A stretch of DNA of 64,000 bases from NCBI GenBank assembly GCA_002409595.1, contig DHNQ01000007.1, positions 1-64,000 on the forward strand, given 5' to 3'. Position numbers and translations under genes: made by a program. Source of the stretch: Dysgonomonas sp. UBA5412. Lineage in GTDB: Bacteria > Bacteroidota > Bacteroidia > Bacteroidales > Dysgonomonadaceae. Under the pieces are notes generated by a model. It was given only the letters and a program-made list of their open reading frames with translations. It was not told where the DNA came from and made no database searches. This document shows positions 35,216 through 44,495 of this stretch, in pieces (positions within the stretch are counted from its first letter, which is position 1; each line of letters opens with the position of its first letter).

Positions 35216-35617
35216 TTACTTTATTTCAAAGTAACCTTTATCGATAAGGATATTTTCAGAGTCTATAAATTCTATTATATACTTACCCTCCGGCAATAGA
35301 GGCAGACTTATTTTTGGTATGTTCCTAGAGTTTAGTATATTAATCCTCTTTTCAGAATATACATTTCCCGCTTCGTCTTTTACTACAATTTTGTTATTCT
35401 GAAGATCAGAAGCATATAATATCTCAATACGCTGTTTGCTCACATTAAGATAACCACTTGCTTGCACTGATTTCATTATTGTCCCAATAGCAATAGGTTT
35501 GCCTCCGGTTCCGCCATTTCCATTGTCGTCTTTATCATCATGAGGACCGATTGAAGCTAAACTGATTAAACTAGTGAAAGTGGTAATAAAACCTAATAAT
35601 AGAATTCGAGTTTTCAT
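35216..35617 (-). CDS. DUF3244-like secreted protein
   Basis: A 133-residue protein with a signal peptide (MKTRILLLGFITTFTSLISLA), then a Gly/Asp-rich linker (HDDKDDNGNGGTGGK) and one Ig-like beta domain. The C-terminal pattern ISLPLLPEGKYIIEFIDSENI followed by GYFEIK is typical of DUF3244 proteins, which occur widely in Bacteroidales next to TPR regulators. The acidic linker could bind calcium, but this is a guess. It is the upstream gene of a pair with the TPR protein, so a ligand/sensor relationship is possible. Confidence 0.78.
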   Translation of the reverse strand: MKTRILLLGFITTFTSLISLASIGPHDDKDDNGNGGTGGKPIAIGTIMKSVQASGYLNVSKQRIEILYASDLQNNKIVVKDEAGNVYSEKRINILNSRNIPKISLPLLPEGKYIIEFIDSENILIDKGYFEIK

Positions 35618-35643
35618 ATAGAAAAAAATTAAATTTGTCTTAT

Positions 35644-35651
35644 CAAAGGTA
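35644..35651 (-). promoter_or_regulatory. -7 box (TACCTTTG) for the DUF3244-TPR pair
   Basis: Exact TAnnTTTG match on the minus strand, 26 bases upstream of the DUF3244 start codon. Confidence 0.5.
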
Positions 35652-35801
35652 TGCTTCTTTTTAACGCAAGGCGATAAGTTAAAAGCTTGATATAGTTTTT
35701 TTTCTATATTTTTTTTTGTAATTACTTGTTTAATAGTGATGTACTGTGTTTTTGTTTTGTTCGGATATAGATTTTTGTTTGTTAAACAAATAGAAAATAT
35801 G

Positions 35802-37823
35802 TTATTTTTTATCTTTTAATAGATCCTCTAACTTGATTAATTGATCTCTATATTGAGCAGCTTCCAGAAATTCTAATTTTTTAGCAGCAGTATTCATTTG
35901 TTTTCTAGCTCTTTCGATTGCTTTCTTAAGTTCGGTTTTACTCATGTATTTTACATCATCTTCTGAGGCAATAGCAAGCGATGACGTTTGATCATATCCT
36001 TTTGCTCCCGATAATACATCATCATCCTTCCTCTGGCTGAATATGGACGTTCTGGCTTTCTTTATTTGTTGAGGAGTGATACCATGTTCTTCGTTATAAG
36101 CCATTTGTACCTCTCTTCTACGGTTGGTTTCATTAATTGTTTTCTCCATACTTTCAGTTATTTTATCAGCATAGAAGATCACCTTCCCATTCACATTACG
36201 GGCAGCACGCCCTACCGTTTGAGTAAGAGAGCGATGCGAACGTAAGAAACCTTCCTTGTCGGCATCTAATATGGCAACTAACGATACCTCCGGTAGGTCG
36301 AGTCCTTCGCGTAAAAGATTTACTCCGACTAAGACATCAAATTCCCCCGTTCTGAGGTCGTCCATAATTTGTACTCTGTCTAGCGTATCTACGTCAGAAT
36401 GGATATATGCACATTTAATACCGTTGTTGGATAAGAAATTCGTTAATTCCTCAGCCATCCGTTTCGTTAAAGTGGTAACCAACGTGCGTTCGTTTTTCTC
36501 TACTCGCATTTGTATCTCTTCCATCAGGTCGTCTATCTGATTCAGGCTTGGACGGACATCGATAGGAGGATCTAACAACCCTGTCGGACGTATAAGTTGT
36601 TCTACAACAACGCCTTCCGACTTTATCAGTTCATAGTCGGCTGGTGTCGCACTTACATATATGGTTTGTGGCACAAGAGATTCAAATTCTTCAAACTTTA
36701 GTGGCCTGTTGTCCAATGCCGCAGGAAGGCGAAATCCATATTCTACCAGATTTTCTTTACGCGAATGGTCGCCACCATACATCGCCCTTATCTGTGGTAT
36801 TGTAACGTGACTTTCATCTATAACCATCAGAAAATCATCGGGAAAGAAATCTAACAAACAGAACGGACGGGTTCCCGGTCTACGGTTGTCGAAATAGCGG
36901 GAGTAATTTTCTATACCCGAGCAGTGCCCTACTTCTCTGATCATTTCCAGATCGTAGGTTACACGTTCATAAAGTCGTTTTGCCTCTAATGGTTTTCCTA
37001 TGGACTGAAAAAAATCAACTTGCCTGCCGAGATCTATTTCTATTTCGGAAATTGCCCGTACCATACGTTCTTTTGTCGTTACAAACAAGTTTGCCGGATA
37101 TATCCTGAAATCGTTGTATGTATCTATCTTTACTCCCGATAGAGGATCGAGGCATTCTATACTTTCTATTTCGTCGCCCCAGAATACGACTCTGACTACC
37201 GGGTCCCCATAAGCCAAGAATATATCGACAGTGTCACCTTTTACTCTAAAGTTTCCGGCCTTAGGTTCTATCTCATTCCGAGAATAAAGGGCACTAACGA
37301 GCATACGTAGAAATACATCCCGAACCAGCTTTTGCCCCACATGCAACGAAATGGTAGATTCTTCAAAATCTTCCGGGTTTCCCATGCCATAAAGACATGA
37401 AACCGAAGATACAACTATTACATCGCGTCGACCGGATAGGAGAGAGGTAGTTGTAGCAAGCCTTAGCTTCTCAATCTCGTCATTTATTGATAAGTCTTTT
37501 TCTATATAAGTATTTGTTGAAGGTATATAAGCTTCCGGTTGATAATAATCGTAATAAGAAACAAAATACTCAACTGCATTTTCGGGGAAGAAGGTTTTAA
37601 ACTCGCTATACAGCTGTGCAGCCAGCGTTTTATTGTGACTTAATATCAAAGTTGGCTTTTTTACTTTTTGAATCACATTTGCAACAGTAAATGTCTTTCC
37701 CGAACCCGTTACGCCAAGCAGCGTTTGCGATGGTATATTTTGTGTCACACCTTCGGCTAAGGCATCTATTGCAGCAGGTTGGTCGCCGGTTGGGCTAAAA
37801 TTAGCAGTTAGTTTAAAATCCAT
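35802..37823 (-). CDS. uvrB: Excinuclease ABC subunit B
   Basis: UvrB is the damage-verifying helicase-like subunit that receives DNA from UvrA and recruits UvrC. 673 residues from the chosen ATG (MDFKLTANFSPTGDQPAAI). Visible features: Walker A GVTGSGKTFTVANVI, the beta-hairpin region YYDYYQPEAYIP, the DEAD-like VIDESHVTIPQIRAMYGGD, helicase motifs SATPADYEL, VGVNLLREGLDLPEVSLV and QTVGRAARN, and the C-terminal UVR domain (AAKKLEFLEAAQYRDQL) that contacts UvrC. An in-frame ATG at 37847 overlaps a -7 box and is rejected. Confidence 0.97.
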   Translation of the reverse strand: MDFKLTANFSPTGDQPAAIDALAEGVTQNIPSQTLLGVTGSGKTFTVANVIQKVKKPTLILSHNKTLAAQLYSEFKTFFPENAVEYFVSYYDYYQPEAYIPSTNTYIEKDLSINDEIEKLRLATTTSLLSGRRDVIVVSSVSCLYGMGNPEDFEESTISLHVGQKLVRDVFLRMLVSALYSRNEIEPKAGNFRVKGDTVDIFLAYGDPVVRVVFWGDEIESIECLDPLSGVKIDTYNDFRIYPANLFVTTKERMVRAISEIEIDLGRQVDFFQSIGKPLEAKRLYERVTYDLEMIREVGHCSGIENYSRYFDNRRPGTRPFCLLDFFPDDFLMVIDESHVTIPQIRAMYGGDHSRKENLVEYGFRLPAALDNRPLKFEEFESLVPQTIYVSATPADYELIKSEGVVVEQLIRPTGLLDPPIDVRPSLNQIDDLMEEIQMRVEKNERTLVTTLTKRMAEELTNFLSNNGIKCAYIHSDVDTLDRVQIMDDLRTGEFDVLVGVNLLREGLDLPEVSLVAILDADKEGFLRSHRSLTQTVGRAARNVNGKVIFYADKITESMEKTINETNRRREVQMAYNEEHGITPQQIKKARTSIFSQRKDDDVLSGAKGYDQTSSLAIASEDDVKYMSKTELKKAIERARKQMNTAAKKLEFLEAAQYRDQLIKLEDLLKDKK

Positions 37824-37844
37824 TTTAATATTTCGCTTTACAAG

Positions 37845-37852
37845 CAAAGATA
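37845..37852 (-). promoter_or_regulatory. -7 box (TATCTTTG) for uvrB
   Basis: Exact TAnnTTTG match 21 bases upstream of the chosen uvrB ATG. It overlaps the upstream in-frame ATG at 37847, which therefore cannot be the start. Confidence 0.55.
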
Positions 37853-37982
37853 ATAAGAATTAAAGATTTTTATTTTGATTGAGTCTATTAACTTCTTTCA
37901 TCATTGTATCTTTTTGCGCAACTATTTTGTGCCGAAATGTATTCATCAGTAGGAATTACTTATACACTTAATTAAAAAAATG

Positions 37983-37990
37983 TATTTTTG
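37983..37990 (+). promoter_or_regulatory. -7 box (TATTTTTG) for plsC
   Basis: Exact TAnnTTTG match 26 bases upstream of the plsC ATG. Confidence 0.4.
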
Positions 37991-38016
37991 TACATTAATA
38001 CCGAAATGGAAAGAAC

Positions 38017-38748
38017 ATGAAAAAAGCCATCGTCTTCTTGTATCAACTGTTTATATTTGCCCCGATATTTGTTTTGGCAACTATAATTACGGCTGTTACG
38101 GTAATGATTGGTTGCCTCATTGGTGACCGTGCCTTTTGGGGATATTATCCTCCACGTTTATGGAGTAAGTTGGCTTGTAGGCTGGCTTTATGCCGTATTG
38201 AGGTCAAAAGATATGGGAATTTGGATCCTAACCAATCTTATGTTTTTGTTCCTAATCATCAGGGAGCATTCGACATCTTTCTTATATACGGTTATTTGAA
38301 CCAGAATATAAAATGGGTTCAGAAACAAGAATTGCGTAAAATACCTTTTGTAGGAAAGGCTTCCGAAATAGCAGGGCACGTATTTGTTGATCAATCCAAC
38401 CTAAAGTCGATGAAAGAAACGATTGAAAAGGCTGAAACTCAATTAGGCGAAGGCTCATCTATGGTTATATTTCCTGAGGGAGCACGCACTAAGACGGGGA
38501 AGATGGGACGATTTAAACGAGGTGCTTTTGTCATTGCTAAGGAAATGGGACTGCCAATTGTTCCCATCACAGTAAATGGACCGTTCGATTTGATGAGAAT
38601 GAAGACATATCTTATCAATCCATGCAAACTGGAATTGATTGTGCATGAACCTATTTCTACAGATGATTTGAATGATGATAATATGCCTGAATTTATAGAT
38701 AATTGTCGCCAAATAGTTTATTCCGGGTTGTGGGAAAAATATAAATAA
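38017..38748 (+). CDS. plsC: 1-acyl-sn-glycerol-3-phosphate acyltransferase
   Basis: Transfers the second acyl chain to lysophosphatidic acid in phospholipid synthesis. A 243-residue protein with one or two N-terminal membrane helices, the catalytic HX4D motif in FVPNHQGAFDIFLIYG, and the glycerol-phosphate-binding block IFPEGARTKTGKMGRFKRGA. The late motif is LPIVPITVNG. Length and order are normal. It is followed after 77 bases by the LysM gene, which has its own -7 box. Confidence 0.93.
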   Translation: MKKAIVFLYQLFIFAPIFVLATIITAVTVMIGCLIGDRAFWGYYPPRLWSKLACRLALCRIEVKRYGNLDPNQSYVFVPNHQGAFDIFLIYGYLNQNIKWVQKQELRKIPFVGKASEIAGHVFVDQSNLKSMKETIEKAETQLGEGSSMVIFPEGARTKTGKMGRFKRGAFVIAKEMGLPIVPITVNGPFDLMRMKTYLINPCKLELIVHEPISTDDLNDDNMPEFIDNCRQIVYSGLWEKYK

Positions 38749-38793
38749 CTTAATTAAGATAAAATAGTCTCCTTTACACAATACAATTTTTTG

Positions 38794-38801
38794 TATTTTT
38801 G
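38794..38801 (+). promoter_or_regulatory. -7 box (TATTTTTG) for the LysM gene
   Basis: Exact TAnnTTTG match 25 bases upstream of the ATG at 38826. It supports that start, or at most the in-frame upstream ATG at 38817. Confidence 0.45.
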
Positions 38802-38825
38802 TTTCTTTACTAAACATTGATCAGT

Positions 38826-40583
38826 ATGAAAATTAAAAATATACTCTCGGTATCGCTTCTCATTCTTGCAGCATCTTTCTCTGGATTGTCTGCGGTAAAT
38901 AATGTCCGTAGTATAAATGATACTTTCCTCATAGAACAGAATGTGAATAATGTTGTTACCCATGTTGTATCTAAAGGTGAAACAATATATTCTATTGCCG
39001 CCAAATATAACACAACGATAGAGAGCATATATAAGTTGAATCCCAAAGCCGAAAAAGGCATACGTGAGGGTGAAAAGTTGCAGTTACAAAAATCGTTGAA
39101 GGTATCAGGGTACAGTAATCATCAGATAGAGGCTAAGGAGACGTTGTTTTCTGTGTCGCGCATGTATAGTGTATCAATAGATGATTTGAAAAAAGCGAAT
39201 CCCGGACTGAGTGAGGGTACATTCAGCATTGGTCGGACAATCCGTATACCAAGCTTTAGCTTGCCTTCGGATGCTGCTGTTAAACAACAGCCGAATGTGA
39301 AATCTGAATATAAGGTAATGAAAGGCGAAACCTTGTATAGTATCAGTAAAAAACAGAATGTCTCGGTAGATGCTTTATTTAAATCTAATCCCGGATTGAG
39401 AAACGGAGGCTTAAAAGAGGGAATGATATTGACTATACCTGATTTTCAAATTTCTGGTCAAACTTCTATGGCAGGAGGGCAGGAGCCATTACTTACAGAT
39501 ATACCTTATGCTTCGGCGGGTGAAACCGTACGTGTAGGTTTGCTATTCCCTTTCAAAGATAAAAACAGTAGCGTATCTTCCGACAAGCTTGTGGAATATT
39601 ATGAGGGCTTTCTGTTGGCTCTAAAAGAATTAAAGGAAAAAGGGCTGAACGCTGAGCTTTATACATTTGATATAGGAACAGAACGAAATACTAAAAAGCT
39701 TGAAAGTTTGTTGGGCACAAATGAGATGAAGAATCTTCATCTTCTTATAGGAGGTGTTTCTAAACCTCAAATAGATATGCTGACCAAATTTTCGAAAAAG
39801 ACAGGTATTAAATATGCTATACCTTTTGGGTCGGTAAATGAGATAAACATACAGCCTAATTTGTTTCAGATCACAACATCTCATTCAAGTTTATATAGTG
39901 AAATTGTTACAGCATTTAAGCAGAAGTTCGACGACTATAATATTGTTTTTATCGCTGAGCCGGGATCTAATAATGATAAGTTAGATTTTGTGAATGAGTT
40001 GAAAAAAGAGCTTGCCAGATCGAATATTCAGTTCAAGACTGTAACATCTTCTACTGATTTATCCGGAGACATCAGCAAATCGCTTACAGTTTCAAGAAAA
40101 AATATATTAATACCAACATCTTCTTCGGAAGTAACTTTGCGTAAAATAATAACAGCTGCCAATCTTCTCAATGTAGAAGATATTACTCTATTCGGATATC
40201 CGGAATGGCAAACTTATACGCAACATACAGAGAGTTTACATAAATATAACTCGTATATTTATAGTATATTCTTCTTAGACGAACAAGATAAAAAGGTACA
40301 GGAGTTTACTGCTAATTATAAGAATTGGTACAATAGAAATCTTATCAATTCATATCCTAAATATGGCTATTTGGGATATGATACTGGTCTGTATTTCCTT
40401 ACTGCATTACATAAATCGGGAAGTAGGTTCGAGAATAATTTGTCAAATCTGAGAGTACCTACACTGCAATCAGCTATTCACTTTGTTCAAGAAAACAGAA
40501 AAGGCGGTTTTATTAATGATGGTTTGTATCTGATTCACTTTGAACCGGGGTCTAAGATCGAAAAAATAGATATCAGCAAATAA
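38826..40583 (+). CDS. LysM-repeat protein with periplasmic-binding-like domain
   Basis: A 585-residue exported protein (signal MKIKNILSVSLLILAASFSGLSA). Three LysM repeats follow: HVVSKGETIYSIAAKYNTT, QIEAKETLFSVSRMYSVS and YKVMKGETLYSISKKQNVS, each about 45 residues, expected to bind peptidoglycan glycan chains. The C-terminal 350 residues (VRVGLLFPFKDKNSS, LLIGGVSKPQIDMLT, NILIPTSSSEVTLRKI) read like a type I periplasmic binding protein fold, as in LpoA-like or branched-chain amino acid receptors. It may anchor to the wall and sense or regulate cell-wall synthesis, but the ligand is unknown. The next gene starts 1 base after its stop. Confidence 0.88.
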   Translation: MKIKNILSVSLLILAASFSGLSAVNNVRSINDTFLIEQNVNNVVTHVVSKGETIYSIAAKYNTTIESIYKLNPKAEKGIREGEKLQLQKSLKVSGYSNHQIEAKETLFSVSRMYSVSIDDLKKANPGLSEGTFSIGRTIRIPSFSLPSDAAVKQQPNVKSEYKVMKGETLYSISKKQNVSVDALFKSNPGLRNGGLKEGMILTIPDFQISGQTSMAGGQEPLLTDIPYASAGETVRVGLLFPFKDKNSSVSSDKLVEYYEGFLLALKELKEKGLNAELYTFDIGTERNTKKLESLLGTNEMKNLHLLIGGVSKPQIDMLTKFSKKTGIKYAIPFGSVNEINIQPNLFQITTSHSSLYSEIVTAFKQKFDDYNIVFIAEPGSNNDKLDFVNELKKELARSNIQFKTVTSSTDLSGDISKSLTVSRKNILIPTSSSEVTLRKIITAANLLNVEDITLFGYPEWQTYTQHTESLHKYNSYIYSIFFLDEQDKKVQEFTANYKNWYNRNLINSYPKYGYLGYDTGLYFLTALHKSGSRFENNLSNLRVPTLQSAIHFVQENRKGGFINDGLYLIHFEPGSKIEKIDISK

Positions 40584-40584
40584 A

Positions 40585-41286
40585 ATGATAAAAAGAAATA
40601 TCACCCTTTTGTTGTTGGTTATACTTTGCTTTTTTTCAGTAAAAGCACAGAAAAAGCAATTTGAGCCCGAATGGAATATTGGTGTTGGTTTTGGACCAAC
40701 ATTCTCTTCTGTCGATTTTCAAAAGACAACTACAAGATCAAACCGGCTTCAGACGCAAAACCTTCAACAATATGCCGGAGGTTTGGCTGTCAGATATATA
40801 TCTGAAAAAAGCCTTGGTTTTATCGTCGAACTCAATTATAGTCAACAAGGATGGGATCAATACTTTCAGGATCATCCGGAGTATGAACATTCTCATAAAT
40901 TGAATTATTTGGAATTACCTATTCTGACGCATATTTACTTTGGTAATAAAGTTCGGTTTTTTATAAATCTAGGACCTAAACTAAGCTTCTTGTTAAACGA
41001 AAAAGAGGAAATGAATCAAACCTTATCCGATTATTTGAGCAGCGGACAGTTGCCCGAAAGTAATACCACCTATCAATATTATCGTATGGCTGATAAGAAG
41101 ATCGACTATGGTATAATGGGAGGTTTAGGGCTTGAATTTAAAACCGGTATTGGTAGTTTTGCCTTAGAAGGGCGCTATTCATTCGGCTTAGGAGATATTT
41201 ATAATAATAAGAAATCTGATTATTTCAGCCGTTCGGCTAATAGGGTGATATCGGCTAAATTGACCTATTATATTAAGTTATTCTAA
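40585..41286 (+). CDS. PorT-like outer membrane beta-barrel protein
   Basis: A 233-residue protein with a signal peptide (MIKRNITLLLLVILCFFSVKAQ) and a small barrel built of alternating strands: WNIGVGFGPTFSSVDF, LGFIVELNYSQQGWDQ, LNYLELPILTHIYFG and the closing VISAKLTYYIKLF. The phrase ELNYSQQGW and LELPILTHI is characteristic of the PorT/outer-membrane-beta-barrel family common in Bacteroidota. PorT in Porphyromonas takes part in type IX secretion, but this family has many members without that role. It starts 1 base after the LysM gene. Confidence 0.86.
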   Translation: MIKRNITLLLLVILCFFSVKAQKKQFEPEWNIGVGFGPTFSSVDFQKTTTRSNRLQTQNLQQYAGGLAVRYISEKSLGFIVELNYSQQGWDQYFQDHPEYEHSHKLNYLELPILTHIYFGNKVRFFINLGPKLSFLLNEKEEMNQTLSDYLSSGQLPESNTTYQYYRMADKKIDYGIMGGLGLEFKTGIGSFALEGRYSFGLGDIYNNKKSDYFSRSANRVISAKLTYYIKLF

Positions 41287-41292
41287 TACGTT

Positions 41293-41976
41293 ATGCCACG
41301 TATATACAAACTTTCACGAGCAGGGCTTCGGCTTCTTTATAAGATACGTCACCATAAAGGGCACGGCATCCATTCGCCTTTTGTCTTTAATCTAATAACG
41401 AAGGTTATAGAAGATAAATCATCATATCCTGCGTATGATGATATTAAATCTCTTTTGGGAGACAGTAGCTCTCAACGACGATTTAATAAATACAGTCGTT
41501 TATATTATAGACTGACAGATTATTTTGAGGTAAAGCAGGTTTTGGAATTAGGTTCCGGCTATGGAATAGATACATTGTCAGTGACTGCCCCTTCGACTAA
41601 TACTTCTTGTACGTGCATAGAATTGTCGGAAAGAAAACGGGCAGAGGCTCAAAAACTATATTCACTTTTGGATAAGAATATTGTATTATATAAAAATCTG
41701 AAAGAAGTCTCTTTGAGCGAAAAACAAGATTGTATCTTGATAGATTTGAATAGCTATAATAAACTGTCTGATGATATTATAAAATACATTTCGAGTTTGT
41801 CGTATGAAAAAACTTTTATAATAGTGAAAGGTATTCGAACAAATAAACGACATCAGATGTTATGGAGGGATATAATCAGGATAGACTCGCGAACAGCAGT
41901 GCTGGATTTATTTAACGTAGGAATTATTTTCTTTGATAAACGTCTTTACCGATGGAGTTATCAGATTAGTTTTTAA
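41293..41976 (+). CDS. Class I SAM-dependent methyltransferase-like protein
   Basis: A 227-residue protein with the SAM-binding motif I VLELGSGYGIDTLSVTAP at about 82-98, followed by an acidic residue at the end of strand 2 (CIELSERKRAEAQ). A DLNSYNK motif marks strand 4 (CILIDLNSY). The N-terminal 75 residues (IYKLSRAGLRLLYKIRHHKGHGIHSPFVF in two parts: basic, then HSPFVFNLITKVI) are conserved in Bacteroidota proteins of this sort. The substrate is unknown. It follows the PorT-like gene by 6 bases and precedes the adenosyltransferase by 11. Confidence 0.82.
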   Translation: MPRIYKLSRAGLRLLYKIRHHKGHGIHSPFVFNLITKVIEDKSSYPAYDDIKSLLGDSSSQRRFNKYSRLYYRLTDYFEVKQVLELGSGYGIDTLSVTAPSTNTSCTCIELSERKRAEAQKLYSLLDKNIVLYKNLKEVSLSEKQDCILIDLNSYNKLSDDIIKYISSLSYEKTFIIVKGIRTNKRHQMLWRDIIRIDSRTAVLDLFNVGIIFFDKRLYRWSYQISF

Positions 41977-41987
41977 AAAACAGTGAT

Positions 41988-42548
41988 ATGAAAAAAAGTC
42001 ATATATATACAAAAACTGGTGATAAGGGCACAACGTCTCTTGTTGGAGGAATGAGAGTGGCTAAAGCACACGTCAGACTTGAAGCATATGGTACAACTGA
42101 TGAGCTAAACTCCTTTGTGGGTTTTCTTATTCAACAGATACAAGACGAACACGATTTGAATATATTATCATATATACAGCATAAATTGTTTACCGTAGGA
42201 TCATATTTGGCTACGGAGACAGAAGCTATATCGCCCAAAGCGGCCAGTATCATTACCGATAAAGACATTACTCTCTTGGAAAGTGAAATGGATAGAATGG
42301 ATAGTGAATTGCCTGCGCTACGTCAATTCGTACTTCCCGGAGGTAGCGAATCTGCTTCGAGGGCACATATTTGCAGAACTGTTTGCCGCAGGACTGAAAG
42401 ATGTATATATCGGGTGAAGGAGGAATTTCCTGTTGATGATCAGATTCTTATGTTCGTAAACAGACTCTCTGATTACTTCTTCCTTTTGGCTCGCAAAGAA
42501 AGTAACAAGAACGGGCAAGAAATATTTTGGAATCAAGCTTTGATATAA
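41988..42548 (+). CDS. Cob(I)alamin adenosyltransferase, PduO type
   Basis: A 186-residue ATP:corrinoid adenosyltransferase that makes adenosylcobalamin. The ATP-binding N-terminus IYTKTGDKGTTSLVGG and the blocks EAYGTTDELNSFVG, LRQFVLPGGS and CRRTERCIYRV are diagnostic of the PduO/MMAB family. The trimeric enzyme uses residues from both ends. No cobalamin biosynthesis or B12-dependent enzyme genes are adjacent. It overlaps nothing and precedes the small acidic protein gene. Confidence 0.94.
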   Translation: MKKSHIYTKTGDKGTTSLVGGMRVAKAHVRLEAYGTTDELNSFVGFLIQQIQDEHDLNILSYIQHKLFTVGSYLATETEAISPKAASIITDKDITLLESEMDRMDSELPALRQFVLPGGSESASRAHICRTVCRRTERCIYRVKEEFPVDDQILMFVNRLSDYFFLLARKESNKNGQEIFWNQALI

Positions 42549-42613
42549 GAAATAAAGTTCTATTTTTGCGAAAACATAAAAATAAGCTAGAGAAACAATT
42601 AAACAAAAATATT

Positions 42614-42835
42614 ATGTACTGGACTTTAGAACTTGCATCAAAATTAGAAGATGCTCCATGGCCTGCAACAAAAGAAGAGTTAATAGACTATGCTCAACGT
42701 TCAGGAGCTCCATTGGAAGTAATAGAAAACCTTCAGGAAATAGAAGATGAGGACGAAATCTTCGATACTATCGAAGATATTTGGCCGGATTATCCCAGCA
42801 AAGAGGACTTCTTCTTTAACGAAGACGAGTATTAA
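42614..42835 (+). CDS. Small acidic DUF2795-like protein
   Basis: A 73-residue, highly acidic protein starting MYWTLELASKLEDAPWPATK and ending in a Phe-rich acidic tail (EDFFFNEDEY). This is a well-conserved short Bacteroidota protein of the DUF2795 type, function unknown. The open frame extends upstream to 42527 but overlaps the adenosyltransferase end in another frame, so the ATG at 42614 is the true start. A terminator follows 34 bases after the stop. Confidence 0.88.
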   Translation: MYWTLELASKLEDAPWPATKEELIDYAQRSGAPLEVIENLQEIEDEDEIFDTIEDIWPDYPSKEDFFFNEDEY

Positions 42836-42869
42836 ATCTGTCTATTTTTACTAAAAATGAATTAACTAA

Positions 42870-42901
42870 GCTGTTCCGATCATCTCGGAGCGGCTTTTTT
42901 T
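42870..42901 (+). terminator. Terminator before gltX
   Basis: A 10-bp stem (GCTGTTCCGA with TCGGAGCGGC, including two G-U pairs) around TCATC, followed by a run of T. It ends the adenosyltransferase/DUF2795 transcript. Confidence 0.8.
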
Positions 42902-42937
42902 AAAACCTATATCCCTATTTCTTTCCGATATTTTATA

Positions 42938-42945
42938 TACTTTTG
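42938..42945 (+). promoter_or_regulatory. -7 box (TACTTTTG) for gltX
   Basis: Exact TAnnTTTG match 26 bases upstream of the gltX ATG, just after the terminator. Confidence 0.5.
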
Positions 42946-42971
42946 TAGCTTCATTTATTAACAAGATAAGT

Positions 42972-44486
42972 ATGTCTCGAAAAGTCAGAGTACGCTTTGC
43001 ACCAAGTCCTACGGGTCCGTTGCATATTGGCGGTGTACGCACAGCATTGTATAATTACCTGTTTGCTAAAAAAAACGGAGGAGACTTTATCCTTCGTATA
43101 GAAGATACCGATTCACAACGATTTGTTCCCGGAGCGGAGGAATATATAATAGAAGCATTTACTTGGCTTGATCTTCAATTCGATGAAGGTACACATCTTG
43201 GTGGACCTTATGGTCCATATCGTCAATCGGATAGAAAAGATATTTATAAAAAATATGTTGATCAACTATTAGAAAAAGAGGCTGTTTATATCGCTTTTGA
43301 TACGCCCGAAGAGTTGGATCAAAAACGCTCTGAAATAGCAAATTTTCAATATGATGCCTCTACTCGCGGATTGATGCGTAATTCACTTACGATGAGTAAG
43401 GACGAAGTTGATAGCTTAATTGAGTCGGGTAAACAATATGTAGTTCGTTTCAAGATTGAAGCCAATCAAGAAGTCGTTGTTAACGATCTTATTCGTGGAG
43501 AAGTTAAGTACAATTCTTCTGTATTGGACGATAAGGTATTATATAAATCGGCTGACAATTTGCCTACATATCATTTGGCTAATATCGTAGACGATCATCT
43601 GATGGAAATCACGAATGTAATACGAGGCGAAGAATGGTTGCCTTCAGCTCCATTGCATGTTTTACTGTATAGAGCCTTTGGGTGGGAAGAGACTATGCCT
43701 CAATTTGCACACTTGCCTTTGTTGTTAAAACCCGAAGGAAATGGTAAATTAAGCAAGCGTGATGGTGATCGCTTGGGTTTTCCCGTTTTTCCGTTAGAAT
43801 GGAAAGATCCCAAAACCGGAGAAGTATCATCCGGATATAGAGAAAGCGGATATTTGCCCGAAGCTGTAATTAACTTTCTTGCTCTTCTCGGATGGAATCC
43901 CGGCAACGATAAAGAGATTATGTCGTTAGATGAACTTATCGAAGAATTTTCTCTTGAAAAATGTAGTAAGAGCGGAGCAAAATTCGATTATGAAAAAGGA
44001 AAATGGTTTAACCATCAATATATTCAATTAAGACCCAATTCGGAAATAGCTAATATATTCTATCCTTTGCTTGAAGAGAAAGGTGTTGATGTTTCTATTG
44101 ATTATGTAGAAACAGTTGTTGCATTAGTGAAAGAGCGGGTAAGTTTTGTTAAAGAATTGTGGGATCAGTCGTCTTTCTTCTTTGTGGCTCCAACTTCGTA
44201 TGATGAGAAGGTCGTGAAAAAACGCTGGAAAGAAGATTCTCCTGCACATATGACAGAGCTATTGGATGTTTTAAAAAATATTGACGATTTTTCTGCTCAC
44301 AATCAGGAAGAAGTTGTGAAAAGCTGGATTGAAGCAAAAGGCTACCATTTAGGAAATATAATGAACGCTTTTCGTTTGGCAATAGTCGGAGAGTCGAAAG
44401 GACCTCACATGTTTGATATTACAGCAACTATAGGCAAAGAAGAAACCCTTTCCCGGCTTGAGAAAGCTATAAAGGAAATAAAATAA
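42972..44486 (+). CDS. gltX: Glutamate--tRNA ligase
   Basis: A class I aminoacyl-tRNA synthetase of 504 residues. The HIGH-type motif is in FAPSPTGPLHIGGVRTALYN and the KMSKS loop is GNGKLSKRDGDRLGFP. The block RVRFAPSPTGPL at the N-terminus and LPLLLKPEGNGKLSKRDG are typical of GluRS, and the C-terminal helical anticodon-binding domain is present (LEKAIKEIK end). Length is normal. waaA starts 9 bases downstream and is likely co-transcribed. Confidence 0.97.
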   Translation: MSRKVRVRFAPSPTGPLHIGGVRTALYNYLFAKKNGGDFILRIEDTDSQRFVPGAEEYIIEAFTWLDLQFDEGTHLGGPYGPYRQSDRKDIYKKYVDQLLEKEAVYIAFDTPEELDQKRSEIANFQYDASTRGLMRNSLTMSKDEVDSLIESGKQYVVRFKIEANQEVVVNDLIRGEVKYNSSVLDDKVLYKSADNLPTYHLANIVDDHLMEITNVIRGEEWLPSAPLHVLLYRAFGWEETMPQFAHLPLLLKPEGNGKLSKRDGDRLGFPVFPLEWKDPKTGEVSSGYRESGYLPEAVINFLALLGWNPGNDKEIMSLDELIEEFSLEKCSKSGAKFDYEKGKWFNHQYIQLRPNSEIANIFYPLLEEKGVDVSIDYVETVVALVKERVSFVKELWDQSSFFFVAPTSYDEKVVKKRWKEDSPAHMTELLDVLKNIDDFSAHNQEEVVKSWIEAKGYHLGNIMNAFRLAIVGESKGPHMFDITATIGKEETLSRLEKAIKEIK

Positions 44487-44495
44487 TAGGTAAAG

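Noticed and set aside
42527..42613. Upstream extension of the small acidic protein
   Set aside because: It overlaps the end of the adenosyltransferase gene, and the conserved N-terminus starts at 42614.
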